A stretch of 26,902 nucleotides of DNA, from contig DIZT01000298.1 of assembly GCA_002427975.1 (NCBI GenBank), positions 1 through 26,902 of the forward strand, given 5' to 3'. The stretch's first letter is position 1. Every line of letters starts with the position of its first letter. The DNA is from Micrococcaceae bacterium UBA6021. GTDB lineage: Bacteria; Actinomycetota; Actinomycetes; Actinomycetales; Micrococcaceae. This document shows, in pieces, positions 1-6,695 of this stretch. Made by a program: the position numbers and the translations under genes. Under the pieces are notes generated by a model. The model ran no database searches. It saw nothing but the letters and a program-made list of their open reading frames with translations, and was not told where the DNA came from.

Positions 1-8
1 CATCTTCT

Positions 9-428
9 ATGAGTCAATGCGGTTCCTATCATCCGCTTGACGTCAGGGGTAATCTGGACGGAATTGACATTCAGGAAAGACCAGACAGGAAGGCGGTATT
101 CACGAGCGTGAGCCTCAAGGACGAGTGGGACCGGCTCGATTCCGAGACCCGAACATGGCTTCTGGAAAATCCGGCATGTCTGGTCCTGCCCCCCGCCATG
201 TCGGCCAAGTTCGGCAAGGACGCACACGGGGACATTGCGTGTGACCCGAACGGGCAGGTTGTACTCTCCCGGGACGACCACGATTTTATCCGGGAGAAAG
301 CGGAGGACGCCGGAACAATCCGCCTTCCCGTGAGGGAATACCGATTCTTCGACACAGCACCTTTGCCTGTTATCAGGAAAGCGCCGCCTGGAATGCGCGC
401 CGCAGCTTCGCCGGATGAGGCTCAGTAG
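9..428 (+). CDS. Hypothetical protein of about 139 aa, start uncertain
   Basis: I do not recognise this protein. It is soluble-looking, charged and has no signal peptide or membrane segment. Its middle contains WLLENPACLVLPPAM followed by a stretch rich in Asp and Gly (KDAHGDIACDPNG), and its tail is Pro/Ala-rich. The DNA is visibly less GC-rich and has weaker GC-third-position bias than the neighbouring core genes, which may mean recent acquisition or relaxed selection. The frame stays open upstream to the window edge, so the ATG at 9 may not be the true start; no ribosome binding site can be judged. It converges on phoH with about 46 bases between the stops, and I see no clear terminator there. 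It could be a real accessory gene or a chance frame; length, an ATG start and a coherent composition favour real. Confidence 0.5.
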   Translation: MSQCGSYHPLDVRGNLDGIDIQERPDRKAVFTSVSLKDEWDRLDSETRTWLLENPACLVLPPAMSAKFGKDAHGDIACDPNGQVVLSRDDHDFIREKAEDAGTIRLPVREYRFFDTAPLPVIRKAPPGMRAAASPDEAQ

Positions 429-474
429 GACCACGTTGCCGAGCGCCATAACGAGGAACACCCACCGCGACAGG

Positions 475-1905
475 CTAGATCTCCGCGCCCTCCAGGAGTT
501 CGGTTACCAGGGCTGCGATGGGTGAGCGTTCGGAGCGGGTCAGGGTGATGTGGCCGAAGAGCGGGTGTCCTTTCAGGGTTTCGACGACGGCGGCGATGCC
601 GTCGTGCCGGCCGACGCGCAGGTTGTCGCGCTGGGCGACGTCGTGGGTGAGGACGATCTTGGAGTTCTGGCCGATGCGGCTCATCACGGTGAGGAGGACG
701 TTCTTCTCCAGTGACTGGGCCTCGTCAACGATCACGAAGGCGTCGTGCAGGGACCTGCCGCGGATGTGGGTCAGCGGCATGACCTCGAGCATGCCGCGGT
801 CCATGACTTCCTCCACGACTTCCTGGCTGACCAGGGCGCCCAGCGTGTCAAAGACAGCCTGGGCCCAGGGGTTCATCTTTTCCGACTCGGAACCGGGCAG
901 GTAGCCGAGTTCCTGGCCGCCCACGGCGTAGAGCGGACGGAACACGATCACCTTGCGGTGCTCGCGGCGTTCCAGCACCGCTTCCAGGCCGGCGCACAGT
1001 GCCAGCGCGGATTTGCCGGTGCCGGCACGTCCGCCGATCGAAACGATTCCGACGGCGGGGTCCATCAGCATGTCGAGGGCCAGGCGCTGTTCGGCGGAGC
1101 GGCCGTGGAGCCCGAACACGTCCCGGTCCCCCTTGACCAGCCGCACCTGCTTGTCGGCGCCCACCCGGCCCAGGGCTGAACCCCGGTTGGAGAGGATCAC
1201 CAGCCCGGTGTTGACCGGCATTTCGGCGGCCGCGGGGATGAAGACGGGCTCGTGGCCGTACAGGGTGGAAATTTCGTCCTCGCTGGCCTCCACCTCCGCA
1301 ATCCCCGTCCAGCCCGAATCCTTGACCAGTTCATTGCGGTATTCGTCGGCAGTGAGTCCCATGGCGGAGGCCTTGACCCGCATGGGCAGGTCCTTCGATA
1401 CCACTGTGACATTCCGGCCCTCATTGGCAAGGTTCTTGGCCACGGCCAGGATGCGGCTGTCGTTGTCGCCGCTGCGGAACCCCAGCGGAAGCACGTCTGC
1501 GGATATGTGGTTCAGCTCGACCAGGAGGGTGCCGCCCTCGTTTCCGATGGGGATGGGCCGGCTCAGGCCGCCGTGTTTCACACGGAGGTCATCGAGCAGC
1601 CGGAGCGCCTTGCGGGCAAAGTAGCCCAGTTCGGGGTCGTGCCGCTTCCCCTCAAGTTCGGTGATGACAACGATGGGAACAATGACTTCGTGCTCGGCGA
1701 AGCGCAACAGCGCCCGTGGATCGGACAGCAGGACGGAGGTGTCTATGACGAAGCTGCTGATGGTGGCGTCCCTTCCGGAGACAGCAAAACCGGCCGCAGA
1801 TTTTTCGTCTGCTGCACCGGTTGTTGAGGTGGCTCGCGTGGCGCGAGAAGTAGCTTTCTGTCCCTGATCGAAAACGACGTCGGGCAGTTGTTCAGAAATA
1901 GCCAC
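475..1905 (-). CDS. phoH: PhoH family protein: PIN ribonuclease domain fused to PhoH ATPase (PhoH2 type)
   Basis: 476-aa two-domain protein. Residues about 50-185 form a PIN nuclease domain with acidic metal ligands visible at Asp55 (FVIDTS), Glu83 (ITELEG), Asp147/Asp149 (GDNDS) and Asp172. Residues about 270-460 are a PhoH-type P-loop ATPase with Walker A GRAGTGKS (292-299) and Walker B VIVDEAQS (Asp394, Glu395). In mycobacteria the PhoH2 homologue (Rv1095) is described as an ATP-dependent RNA-unwinding ribonuclease encoded behind a small antitoxin gene. I chose the GTG at 1905 because GGAG lies five bases upstream. An in-frame ATG at 1983 would add 26 residues but has no Shine-Dalgarno, and the added residues look like translated leader. 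The upstream region has a short ORF and a hairpin (see separate entries). Family assignment is firm; physiological role is inferred. Confidence 0.93.
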   Translation of the reverse strand: MAISEQLPDVVFDQGQKATSRATRATSTTGAADEKSAAGFAVSGRDATISSFVIDTSVLLSDPRALLRFAEHEVIVPIVVITELEGKRHDPELGYFARKALRLLDDLRVKHGGLSRPIPIGNEGGTLLVELNHISADVLPLGFRSGDNDSRILAVAKNLANEGRNVTVVSKDLPMRVKASAMGLTADEYRNELVKDSGWTGIAEVEASEDEISTLYGHEPVFIPAAAEMPVNTGLVILSNRGSALGRVGADKQVRLVKGDRDVFGLHGRSAEQRLALDMLMDPAVGIVSIGGRAGTGKSALALCAGLEAVLERREHRKVIVFRPLYAVGGQELGYLPGSESEKMNPWAQAVFDTLGALVSQEVVEEVMDRGMLEVMPLTHIRGRSLHDAFVIVDEAQSLEKNVLLTVMSRIGQNSKIVLTHDVAQRDNLRVGRHDGIAAVVETLKGHPLFGHITLTRSERSPIAALVTELLEGAEI

Positions 1906-1937
1906 ATCGACTCCAGCCCCGGGCATGCCCGGAATTG

Positions 1938-2009
1938 TTATTGGTGAGGCGGCTCGGCCTTGAGGCCGGGTCCGGCCTCCCATACAACTGGTGCGATACT
2001 TCGCTCCAT
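1938..2009 (-). CDS. Possible 23-aa leader peptide or small protein ahead of phoH
   Basis: A 23-codon frame starts with ATG at 2009 ([10 protein letters not shown]...) and ends with TAA at 1938, 32 bases before the phoH GTG. It has one of the best Shine-Dalgarno sequences in the window: GGGGAGG, seven bases before the ATG. The peptide has no obvious domain. A GC-rich hairpin (1962-1979) lies inside it, so translation of this frame would open that hairpin. It could be a regulatory leader peptide, an antitoxin-like small protein in the position of mycobacterial phoAT (no sequence similarity claimed), or a chance frame. Confidence 0.3.
   Translation of the reverse strand: MERSIAPVVWEAGPGLKAEPPHQ
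1962..1979 (-). other. Hairpin in the phoH 5' region
   Basis: GAGGCCGG and CCGGCCTC form perfect 8-base arms separated by two bases, about 57 bases upstream of the phoH start codon. No T-run follows on the phoH strand, so it is not a classical terminator. It could hold the leader in a structure or slow a ribosome or RNA polymerase. Confidence 0.4.
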
Positions 2010-2145
2010 GTACTGGCCTCCCCGATCAGCCGGCGGTTTTGCCTGCTGATGATTACAACGTAAATCCATGGCCAGTAATTTCCGGGGTCATCCGTCGGCG
2101 ATTCCTGTTGCCGGCTTGTGAATTCCGGATGAACGGGCCCGCGGT

Positions 2146-2946
2146 TCAGGCGCCGAAGCGACGCTGCCGGCGGGCGTAGTCCCGCAGGGCGCGCAGGAAG
2201 TCGACCTTCCGGAAAGCAGGCCACAGGGCTTCGCAGAAGTAAAACTCGCTGTAGGCGCTTTGCCACATCAGGAACCCGGACAGGCGCTGCTCCCCGGAGG
2301 TTCGGATCACCAGGTCCGGATCCGGCTGGCCGCGCGTGTACAGGAAGCGGGAAATATCGTCGACGGACAGCGTGTCAGCGAGCGCGGAAATGTCAGAGCC
2401 CTTGGCGACGGCGTCGTGAAGCATCTCCCGCACGGCGTCGACGATCTCGCGGCGGCCGCCGTAGCCCACCGCAACGTTGACGTGGATCTTTTCGCGTACC
2501 GGCGTGCGGGCCGTGAGTTTGTTGAGCCGCTCCGCCAGGTAGTCGGGCAGGAGCTCGGGGGCGCCCATGGCGTTGACCGAGATGTTGGCGTCATCGTCGA
2601 GGCGGTCCAGGGTGTTGGCGATGATCCCCATCAGGAGGTCCAGCTCTTCGCTGGACCGGCTCATGTTGTCCGTGGACAGCATGTACAGCGTGACCACCTT
2701 GACCCCAAGCTCCTGGCACCAACCGAGAAATTCATGGATCTTATCCGCCCCGGCCTGATGGCCCTGGCTGGTGGGTGCATTGAACTGCTTGGCCCAGCGG
2801 CGGTTGCCGTCCACCATCACGCCGATGTGCTTGGGAATGCGGCCGCCGGCAAGCTCGCTGAGCAGACGCCTCTCATAGAAGCCATAAAGGAACCCGCGCA
2901 CTTCCACGAGGAAACTCACCTGACTTCCGAAGCTGTTCGACGGCAT
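2146..2946 (-). CDS. uppS: Short-chain Z-isoprenyl diphosphate synthase (cis-prenyltransferase, UppS family)
   Basis: 266-aa cis-prenyltransferase that elongates an allylic diphosphate with isopentenyl diphosphate. Visible family motifs are VMVDGNRRWA with the catalytic Asp46, GHQAGADKI, the STDN motif in YMLSTDNMSRSSEEL, and the C-terminal RTSGEQRLSGFLMWQSAYSEFYF. The STDN form (rather than STEN) and the neighbourhood resemble M. tuberculosis Rv1086, a Z-farnesyl diphosphate synthase that makes the primer for decaprenyl phosphate, so a short C15 product is more likely than undecaprenyl; this is inference. The ATG at 2946 is preceded by AGGA six bases away; GTG codons at residues 10, 14 and 16 are alternatives and residues 1-16 are poorly conserved-looking. 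Divergent from hemolysin III, with 117 bases between the chosen starts. Confidence 0.92.
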   Translation of the reverse strand: MPSNSFGSQVSFLVEVRGFLYGFYERRLLSELAGGRIPKHIGVMVDGNRRWAKQFNAPTSQGHQAGADKIHEFLGWCQELGVKVVTLYMLSTDNMSRSSEELDLLMGIIANTLDRLDDDANISVNAMGAPELLPDYLAERLNKLTARTPVREKIHVNVAVGYGGRREIVDAVREMLHDAVAKGSDISALADTLSVDDISRFLYTRGQPDPDLVIRTSGEQRLSGFLMWQSAYSEFYFCEALWPAFRKVDFLRALRDYARRQRRFGA

Positions 2947-3051
2947 TGCACATCCTAGGCTACCGTCCGGGACCGGGACCGGTGTGCCTGGGACTTCCCG
3001 GATGACCTGTCATTATTGCTACCCATGAGTAACTTGATCAAAGAGAGAGGA

Positions 3052-3057
3052 TATTCT
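3052..3057 (+). promoter_or_regulatory. Candidate -10 element for a leaderless hemolysin III mRNA
   Basis: TATTCT lies exactly six bases before the ATG at 3064, so transcription would begin at or next to the start codon. No convincing -35 is seen at 17-18 bases. The same TANNNT-N6-start layout occurs at three other genes in this window. Confidence 0.35.
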
Positions 3058-3063
3058 GGAGCC

Positions 3064-3786
3064 ATGAACAGCCACACTCCTGACGGCCCCCGCGCGCCCT
3101 CAGCGGACCACAGCCACAGCCCCATGGACGACGCCGCCGTCCGGCTGGCCGAACTCCTGATGATCAAACCCAGGTGGCGCGGCTGGATCCACACCGTCAC
3201 GGCGCCGTTGGCCCTGGCAGCAGGCATCGCCCTGGTGGTCCTCGCCCCCACCACGGACCGGAAGATCACCTCAGCCATCTACGCCGCCACCGGCGTCCTG
3301 CTTTTTGGCATCAGTGCCATCTACCACAGGGGCAACTGGTCCCCCGGTGTGAAGATTGTCCTCAAACGCCTGGACCACACCAATATCATGCTGGTCATCG
3401 CCGGCAGCTACACGCCCCTGGCCTGGTCGCTACTGGAGCAGCCCAAGGCAGTCCTGCTCCTCTGGGTCATTTGGTCCGGCGCGATCCTCGGCGTCCTGTT
3501 CCGCCTCCTCTGGACGGATGCCCCGCGCTGGCTGTACGTGCCGATCTACATCGCCCTGGGCTGCGGGTCACTCTTCTACCTGCCTGAGTTCTTCGCGGCC
3601 AGCGTCCCCGCTGCCGTCCTGATCTGTGTGGGCGGGGTCCTGTACATCACCGGCGCCGTGTTCTACGCGCTTAAGAAACCCAACTTCAGCTATGAGCACT
3701 TCGGTTTCCACGAACTGTTCCACGCCTTGACGGTCCTGGCCTTCGCGGCTCACTTTACGGCGATCGCCATCGCAGTCCTCGGCTGA
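3064..3786 (+). CDS. Hemolysin III / TrhA family membrane protein (PAQR superfamily)
   Basis: 240-aa integral membrane protein with about seven hydrophobic helices (for example residues about 43-60, 66-83, 97-114 and 218-238). Family residues visible are SAIYHRGNW, LDHTNIMLVIAGSYTPL and the C-terminal HELFHALTVLAFAAHF, whose histidines correspond to the proposed metal site of PAQR proteins. The family is called hemolysin III for historical reasons; in bacteria it is linked to membrane-fluidity homeostasis. The N-terminal 40 residues are hydrophilic and His/Pro-rich. I chose ATG 3064 over ATG 3025 and TTG 3016 because the upstream 48 bases are AT-richer and lack codon bias. A GGAG sits only two bases before the ATG, too close to act well, which fits leaderless expression. 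Its neighbours (uppS, mca) match the Rv1085c neighbourhood of M. tuberculosis. Confidence 0.88.
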   Translation: MNSHTPDGPRAPSADHSHSPMDDAAVRLAELLMIKPRWRGWIHTVTAPLALAAGIALVVLAPTTDRKITSAIYAATGVLLFGISAIYHRGNWSPGVKIVLKRLDHTNIMLVIAGSYTPLAWSLLEQPKAVLLLWVIWSGAILGVLFRLLWTDAPRWLYVPIYIALGCGSLFYLPEFFAASVPAAVLICVGGVLYITGAVFYALKKPNFSYEHFGFHELFHALTVLAFAAHFTAIAIAVLG

Positions 3787-3787
3787 G

Positions 3788-3881
3788 CGGGTTATCAACC
3801 CGACCCTGCGGCCGGCCTGCCGGCAGAGCTACGGGCTGCCCCCGGAAGCGCGTCCGACGGCGGAACTTCCGCGCCGCCGTC
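3788..3881. terminator. Stacked GC-rich hairpins between convergent genes
   Basis: The 116-base gap between hemolysin III and the convergent small membrane gene holds three inverted repeats: CGGGTT/AACCCG (3788-3802), GCCGGC/GCCGGC (3811-3824) and GACGGCGG/CCGCCGTC (3856-3881). None is followed by a good T-run. They may act as a two-sided termination or mRNA-end region; the assignment rests on structure and position only. Confidence 0.35.
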
Positions 3882-3902
3882 GTCCTCCACGGCTATCCCG
3901 CG

Positions 3903-4244
3903 TCAGCGTTCTGCGCGGCCCGCATCGCCGTTCGGTTCCGGAGCGGCCGGACCCGCCTGAGCCGCGGGGCCCGCCTGGCCATAGCTCCCGGATTTGTCGG
4001 CAGCTTCAATGTCCGCGGCCTCAGCCGCCGCCTGTCGCTCCTCCTCCACCTGCGCCCGGTACCGGACGCGGCGGATGCGGCGGACCATGTCCACAATCAG
4101 CAGCGTGGTGGCCAGCACAAAGAAGGCCGTCATGATGAAGCCCCACAGGCCGGGGGTGACCTGGTCCTCGGAGATGCCCTCACGCAGGCCGGGCGTGGGC
4201 AGGGGTGAGGGGGTGGTGGTCAGGGCGAGGAGCAAGTGATGCAC
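3903..4244 (-). CDS. Small single-pass membrane protein downstream of mca (Rv1083-like)
   Basis: 113-aa protein with one transmembrane helix at about residues 32-52 (LWGFIMTAFFVLATTLLIVDMV), followed directly by a basic patch (RRIRRVRYRAQVEEE), then an Ala/Gln/Gly-rich acidic tail. The segment just before the helix, DQVTPGLWGF, is the recognisable conserved part of small proteins encoded beside mca in actinobacteria (the Rv1083 position in M. tuberculosis). The positive-inside rule predicts the long tail to be cytoplasmic. The start is GTG 4244 with GAAGG eight bases upstream. It lies 115 bases downstream of mca on the same strand. Function is unknown; the position suggests a link to Mca but nothing in the sequence shows one. 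Confidence 0.75.
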   Translation of the reverse strand: MHHLLLALTTTPSPLPTPGLREGISEDQVTPGLWGFIMTAFFVLATTLLIVDMVRRIRRVRYRAQVEEERQAAAEAADIEAADKSGSYGQAGPAAQAGPAAPEPNGDAGRAER

Positions 4245-4359
4245 GGTTCAAACCTTCTGTGGAAACTGATGGGCAGCCGGCGGCGGATTCCGGACGCGGC
4301 TCCGCCGGACCCGGAACATCCCACTGCTTTTCTACGCGGCATAGAATTTCTGCCCGCCT

Positions 4360-5265
4360 CTATCTTAGCCCGGCGAAAAGGTCCTTTTCGGGCAATTCTG
4401 CGGGGACCCTGGACTGGATCAGCGAGTAGTCTTCCCACGGCCACACGCGGCGCTGCATCTCGGCTGACACAGCGAAGAAGAACCCGAGCGGGTCTACCTG
4501 CGTGCGGTGCGCGCGGAGGGCGTCGTCGCGGGCCTCAAAATAGTCCCCGCAGTCGATCTGCGTGGTGGTGGCATGGGCGCCCGGCGGCGGGGTGTGGCCC
4601 TCCGCGTCCGTTTCCAGCCACGCGGCAAGCCGCTCGGCGTACGGGGACTGCAGGCCTGCTTCCTCCAGGGCAAAATGCAGTGCGCGGAACCGGTCCGGGC
4701 TGAAGGCCCTGTCATAGTAGAGCTTGCTGGGCTCCCAGGCCACTCCGGCGTCCGGATACCTGTCCGGGTCACCGGCAGCCGCAAAAGCCTCCACTGCCAC
4801 CCGGTGCGCCATAATGTGGTCCGGGTGCGGGTATCCCCCGTTTTCGTCATAGCTGACGATCACCTGCGGCTTGAAATTCCGGACCAGCCGCACCAGGGGC
4901 GCCGCAGCGCGCTCCAGCGGCTGGACGGCGAAGGATCCGGCCGGAAGCGGCGGCAGAGGGTCACCCTCCGGCAGCCCGGAGTCGGTGAATCCCAGCCAGC
5001 GCTGCTGGATGCCCAGTATCTTGGCTGCCTGGTCCATTTCCAGCCGGCGCGCCCCTGCCATGTCCCGCTTGGGATGCGGTTCACCGTCCACCGCAGGGTT
5101 CTGGATATCGCCGCGGGATCCGTCCGTGCATGTCGCCACCATGACTTCCACCCCGGCGGCGGCGTACATGGCCATGGTCGCCGCGCCCTTGCTGGACTCA
5201 TCGTCCGGGTGCGCATGAACGGCAAGCAGCCTCAGCGAAGCCGGGGTATGGGTGGGCGCTGTCAT
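4360..5265 (-). CDS. mca: Mycothiol S-conjugate amidase
   Basis: 301-aa zinc amidase of the LmbE/GlcNAc deacetylase superfamily. Mca cleaves mycothiol-toxin conjugates, releasing a mercapturic acid for export and GlcN-Ins for recycling. The metal-binding motif AHPDDES is at residues 18-24 (His19 and Asp22 predicted zinc ligands, Asp21 predicted base), and YPHPDH at 145-150 supplies the third ligand (His147 or His150). DENGGYPHPDH and DDALRAHRTQVDP are very close to Mca proteins and favour Mca over the paralogous deacetylase MshB, as does the ending LPEKDLFAGL. The ATG start has AAGGAG ten bases upstream. The gene implies that the organism makes mycothiol, an actinobacterial thiol. It is divergent from the DUF4307 gene. 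Confidence 0.95.
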   Translation of the reverse strand: MTAPTHTPASLRLLAVHAHPDDESSKGAATMAMYAAAGVEVMVATCTDGSRGDIQNPAVDGEPHPKRDMAGARRLEMDQAAKILGIQQRWLGFTDSGLPEGDPLPPLPAGSFAVQPLERAAAPLVRLVRNFKPQVIVSYDENGGYPHPDHIMAHRVAVEAFAAAGDPDRYPDAGVAWEPSKLYYDRAFSPDRFRALHFALEEAGLQSPYAERLAAWLETDAEGHTPPPGAHATTTQIDCGDYFEARDDALRAHRTQVDPLGFFFAVSAEMQRRVWPWEDYSLIQSRVPAELPEKDLFAGLR

Positions 5266-5401
5266 CGGAGGACGGCTCCTTATTCTTCTGCGGCTGGTGT
5301 GACAGCCACTGGACTGAAAGAACTGTTTGACTGGACGGACGGCATAGCTGTGCCGGAGGGGGCAGTGATCCGGTCCGGACGGCCATGGACCGGAACCGAA
5401 C

Positions 5402-5407
5402 TAAACT
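5402..5407 (+). promoter_or_regulatory. Candidate -10 element for a leaderless DUF4307 mRNA
   Basis: TAAACT is exactly six bases before the GTG at 5414, and the start lacks a usable Shine-Dalgarno. A good -35 is not evident. Confidence 0.4.
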
Positions 5408-5413
5408 GGACTG

Positions 5414-5872
5414 GTGACTACCCAGGATCAGCCCGCCGTGTCCCCGCCTGCAGACACTAGCCTAGCCAATCGTTATGGCAGTAAAAAGCAGCCCCTCCCG
5501 CGCGCGGTCAAACGCGGCATCGCCGTCGCCGGCCTTGCCGCCGGAATCGGCTTTCTGGCCTGGGTCTCCACGTCCTCAGCCGTCTCCGGCGTGACATCTA
5601 AGGACATCGGCTTCAGCACCGTCGACGCCACTGCGGCCGACGTCGATTTCCAGGTCACCAGGGACCCCGGGACGGCCGTCAAATGTGCCGTCAAGGCCCT
5701 CGACGCCAAGTTCGCCGTGGTGGGCTGGAAAGTGGTGGACATCCCGCCCGGAGAAGCTGACGGAACGGCCGACGGCGGGAGGACAGTTTCGCAGCGCGTG
5801 ACACTGCGGACGGAGTCCCTGTCCGTTTCCGGCGTGGTGGATGCGTGCTGGATTCCTGGTGCCGGGAAGTGA
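5414..5872 (+). CDS. DUF4307 domain membrane protein
   Basis: 152-aa protein with a short cytoplasmic N-terminus (residues 1-34), one transmembrane helix at about 35-55 (GIAVAGLAAGIGFLAWVST) and an extracytoplasmic domain of about 95 residues containing the DUF4307 pattern: SVDATAADVDFQVTRDPG-like strand, KCAVKALDAKFAVVGWKVV and the final VSGVVDACWIPG. The two cysteines (Cys91 and Cys145) could form a disulfide outside the cell. In M. tuberculosis the homologue Rv1081c sits between greA and mca, the same order as here. The biochemical role is unknown. The start is GTG 5414 with no good ribosome binding site; greA follows 151 bases downstream with its own predicted promoter. Confidence 0.82.
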   Translation: MTTQDQPAVSPPADTSLANRYGSKKQPLPRAVKRGIAVAGLAAGIGFLAWVSTSSAVSGVTSKDIGFSTVDATAADVDFQVTRDPGTAVKCAVKALDAKFAVVGWKVVDIPPGEADGTADGGRTVSQRVTLRTESLSVSGVVDACWIPGAGK

Positions 5873-5899
5873 AACCCTGTGATCTGCGCCCCATCCCAG

Positions 5900-5928
5900 T
5901 TGGGTATGTCCAGAGTATTGACTACAAT
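5900..5928 (+). promoter_or_regulatory. Predicted greA promoter (-35 TTGGGT, 17-base spacer, -10 TACAAT)
   Basis: TTGGGT at 5900-5905 and TACAAT at 5923-5928 are separated by exactly 17 bases in the gap upstream of greA. Transcription would start near 5935, leaving a leader of about 89 bases. This is the best sigma70-type promoter by eye in the window. Confidence 0.55.
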
Positions 5929-5943
5929 GAATCAATACCTTTA

Positions 5944-5997
5944 CCCCGCTGAGCTGGTTACTGAGTTCCACAAGTGGCCACCGTTGCGGGGTCTTTT
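5944..5997 (+). promoter_or_regulatory. Terminator-like structure in the greA leader (possible attenuator)
   Basis: CCCCGC (5944-5949) pairs with GCGGGG (5986-5991), which is followed at once by TCTTTT (5992-5997). The enclosed 36 bases contain shorter pairings such as CCAC/GTGG around 5969-5978. The structure lies between the predicted transcription start and the greA Shine-Dalgarno (AGGAG near 6013), so it could terminate some transcripts before the gene. The E. coli greA leader also carries terminators and yields the GraL small RNA; whether this is analogous is inference. Confidence 0.4.
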
Positions 5998-6023
5998 GCA
6001 TGTATGACCATTAGGAGAAGTCC

Positions 6024-6512
6024 GTGTCTACCACCAACAGCGCGCCTGCAGCCTGGCTCACCCAGGAAGCTTTTGACCGCCTGAAGGCAGAGCTGGACCA
6101 CCTTTCCGGCCCTGGCCGTGCGGAGATTGTCCAGAAGATTGAATCGGCCCGGCAGGAGGGCGACCTCAAGGAAAACGGCGGCTACCATGCAGCCAAAGAA
6201 GAGCAGGGCAAGATCGAAGCCCGGATCCGCCAGTTGACGGCCCTTCTGCGCGATGCCAACGTAGGCGAGGCCCCTGCTGACGACGGCATCGTCGAGCCCG
6301 GCATGCTCGTTGCTGCCCGGATCGCAGGTGACGAAGTGACATTCCTGCTGGGGTCCCGCGAAATCGCCGGCGATTCGGACCTGGATGTGTTCAGCGAGAA
6401 GTCACCCCTCGGCGCCGCAATCGTCGGCCACAAAGAGGGCGAAAAGCTCAGCTACACGGCTCCGAATGGCAAGGTCATAACGGTGGAAATCCTCTCCGCC
6501 AAGCCTTACTGA
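6024..6512 (+). CDS. greA: Transcription elongation factor GreA
   Basis: 162-aa protein that enters the RNA polymerase secondary channel and stimulates cleavage of backtracked transcripts. Residues about 10-80 are the antiparallel coiled coil, with the acidic tip in EGDLKENGGYHAAKEEQG (Asp47 and Glu50 are the predicted catalytic acids). Residues about 90-162 are the FKBP-like domain, with LLGSREIAGD and the SPLGAAIVGHKEGE signature of the family. The length is the usual one. The start is GTG 6024 with GGAG six bases upstream. It has its own promoter, a structured leader and a terminator immediately downstream, so it is probably expressed as a single gene. Neighbouring DUF4307 and mca reproduce the mycobacterial gene order. 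Confidence 0.97.
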   Translation: MSTTNSAPAAWLTQEAFDRLKAELDHLSGPGRAEIVQKIESARQEGDLKENGGYHAAKEEQGKIEARIRQLTALLRDANVGEAPADDGIVEPGMLVAARIAGDEVTFLLGSREIAGDSDLDVFSEKSPLGAAIVGHKEGEKLSYTAPNGKVITVEILSAKPY

Positions 6513-6558
6513 GGCTGACGCTTCAAACTGAACGCTTCGGGCCAAACAGGTCAAGCTA

Positions 6559-6589
6559 GCGCCGGTCCCCGTCAGGTGGCCGGCGTTTT
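6559..6589 (+). terminator. Intrinsic terminator of greA
   Basis: CGCCGG (6560-6565) pairs with CCGGCG (6580-6585), followed by TTTT. It stands 47 bases after the greA stop. The tail CGTTTTGCG recurs at the ndh terminator. Confidence 0.7.
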
Positions 6590-6607
6590 GCGTTGGCGGG
6601 CCCCCGA

Positions 6608-6670
6608 GAGTTTTTGTCCACTTATCGGGACTTCGGAGGCACTTTGGTCCGATTATCTGGACAAAAACTC
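6608..6670. repeat. 63-bp inverted-repeat element resembling paired transposase-binding ends
   Basis: Perfect 13-base terminal repeats GAGTTTTTGTCCA (6608-6620) and TGGACAAAAACTC (6658-6670) enclose 37 bases. Inside, two copies of GTCC-N8-GGAC occur at 6616-6631 (core ACTTATCG) and 6647-6662 (core GATTATCT), with starts 31 bases apart, close to three helical turns. No coding frame lies within. This organisation recalls the multiple terminal repeats of IS21-type elements, so it may be a relic or miniature non-autonomous element; a DNA-binding-protein site is the alternative. It lies in the convergent gap between greA and the rhomboid gene. Confidence 0.5.
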
Positions 6671-6695
6671 CAAGGCGGGGGTGGGGTGGGGATCT

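Noticed and set aside
1892..2266. A 124-codon minus-strand frame overlapping uppS and the phoH start, considered as a phoAT-like antitoxin
   Set aside because: Its only ATG lies inside uppS, there is no ribosome binding site in the gap for this frame, and the composition is not protein-like. The short frame at 1938-2009 is the better candidate.
3034..3057. TTGATC/TATTCT as a complete hemolysin III promoter
   Set aside because: The spacing is only 12 bases, too short for a sigma70-type -35/-10 pair.
5918..5946. TTGACT at 5918-5923 as the greA -35
   Set aside because: No -10-like hexamer lies 16-19 bases downstream (TTACCC/TACCCC). TTGGGT/TACAAT with a 17-base spacer is better.
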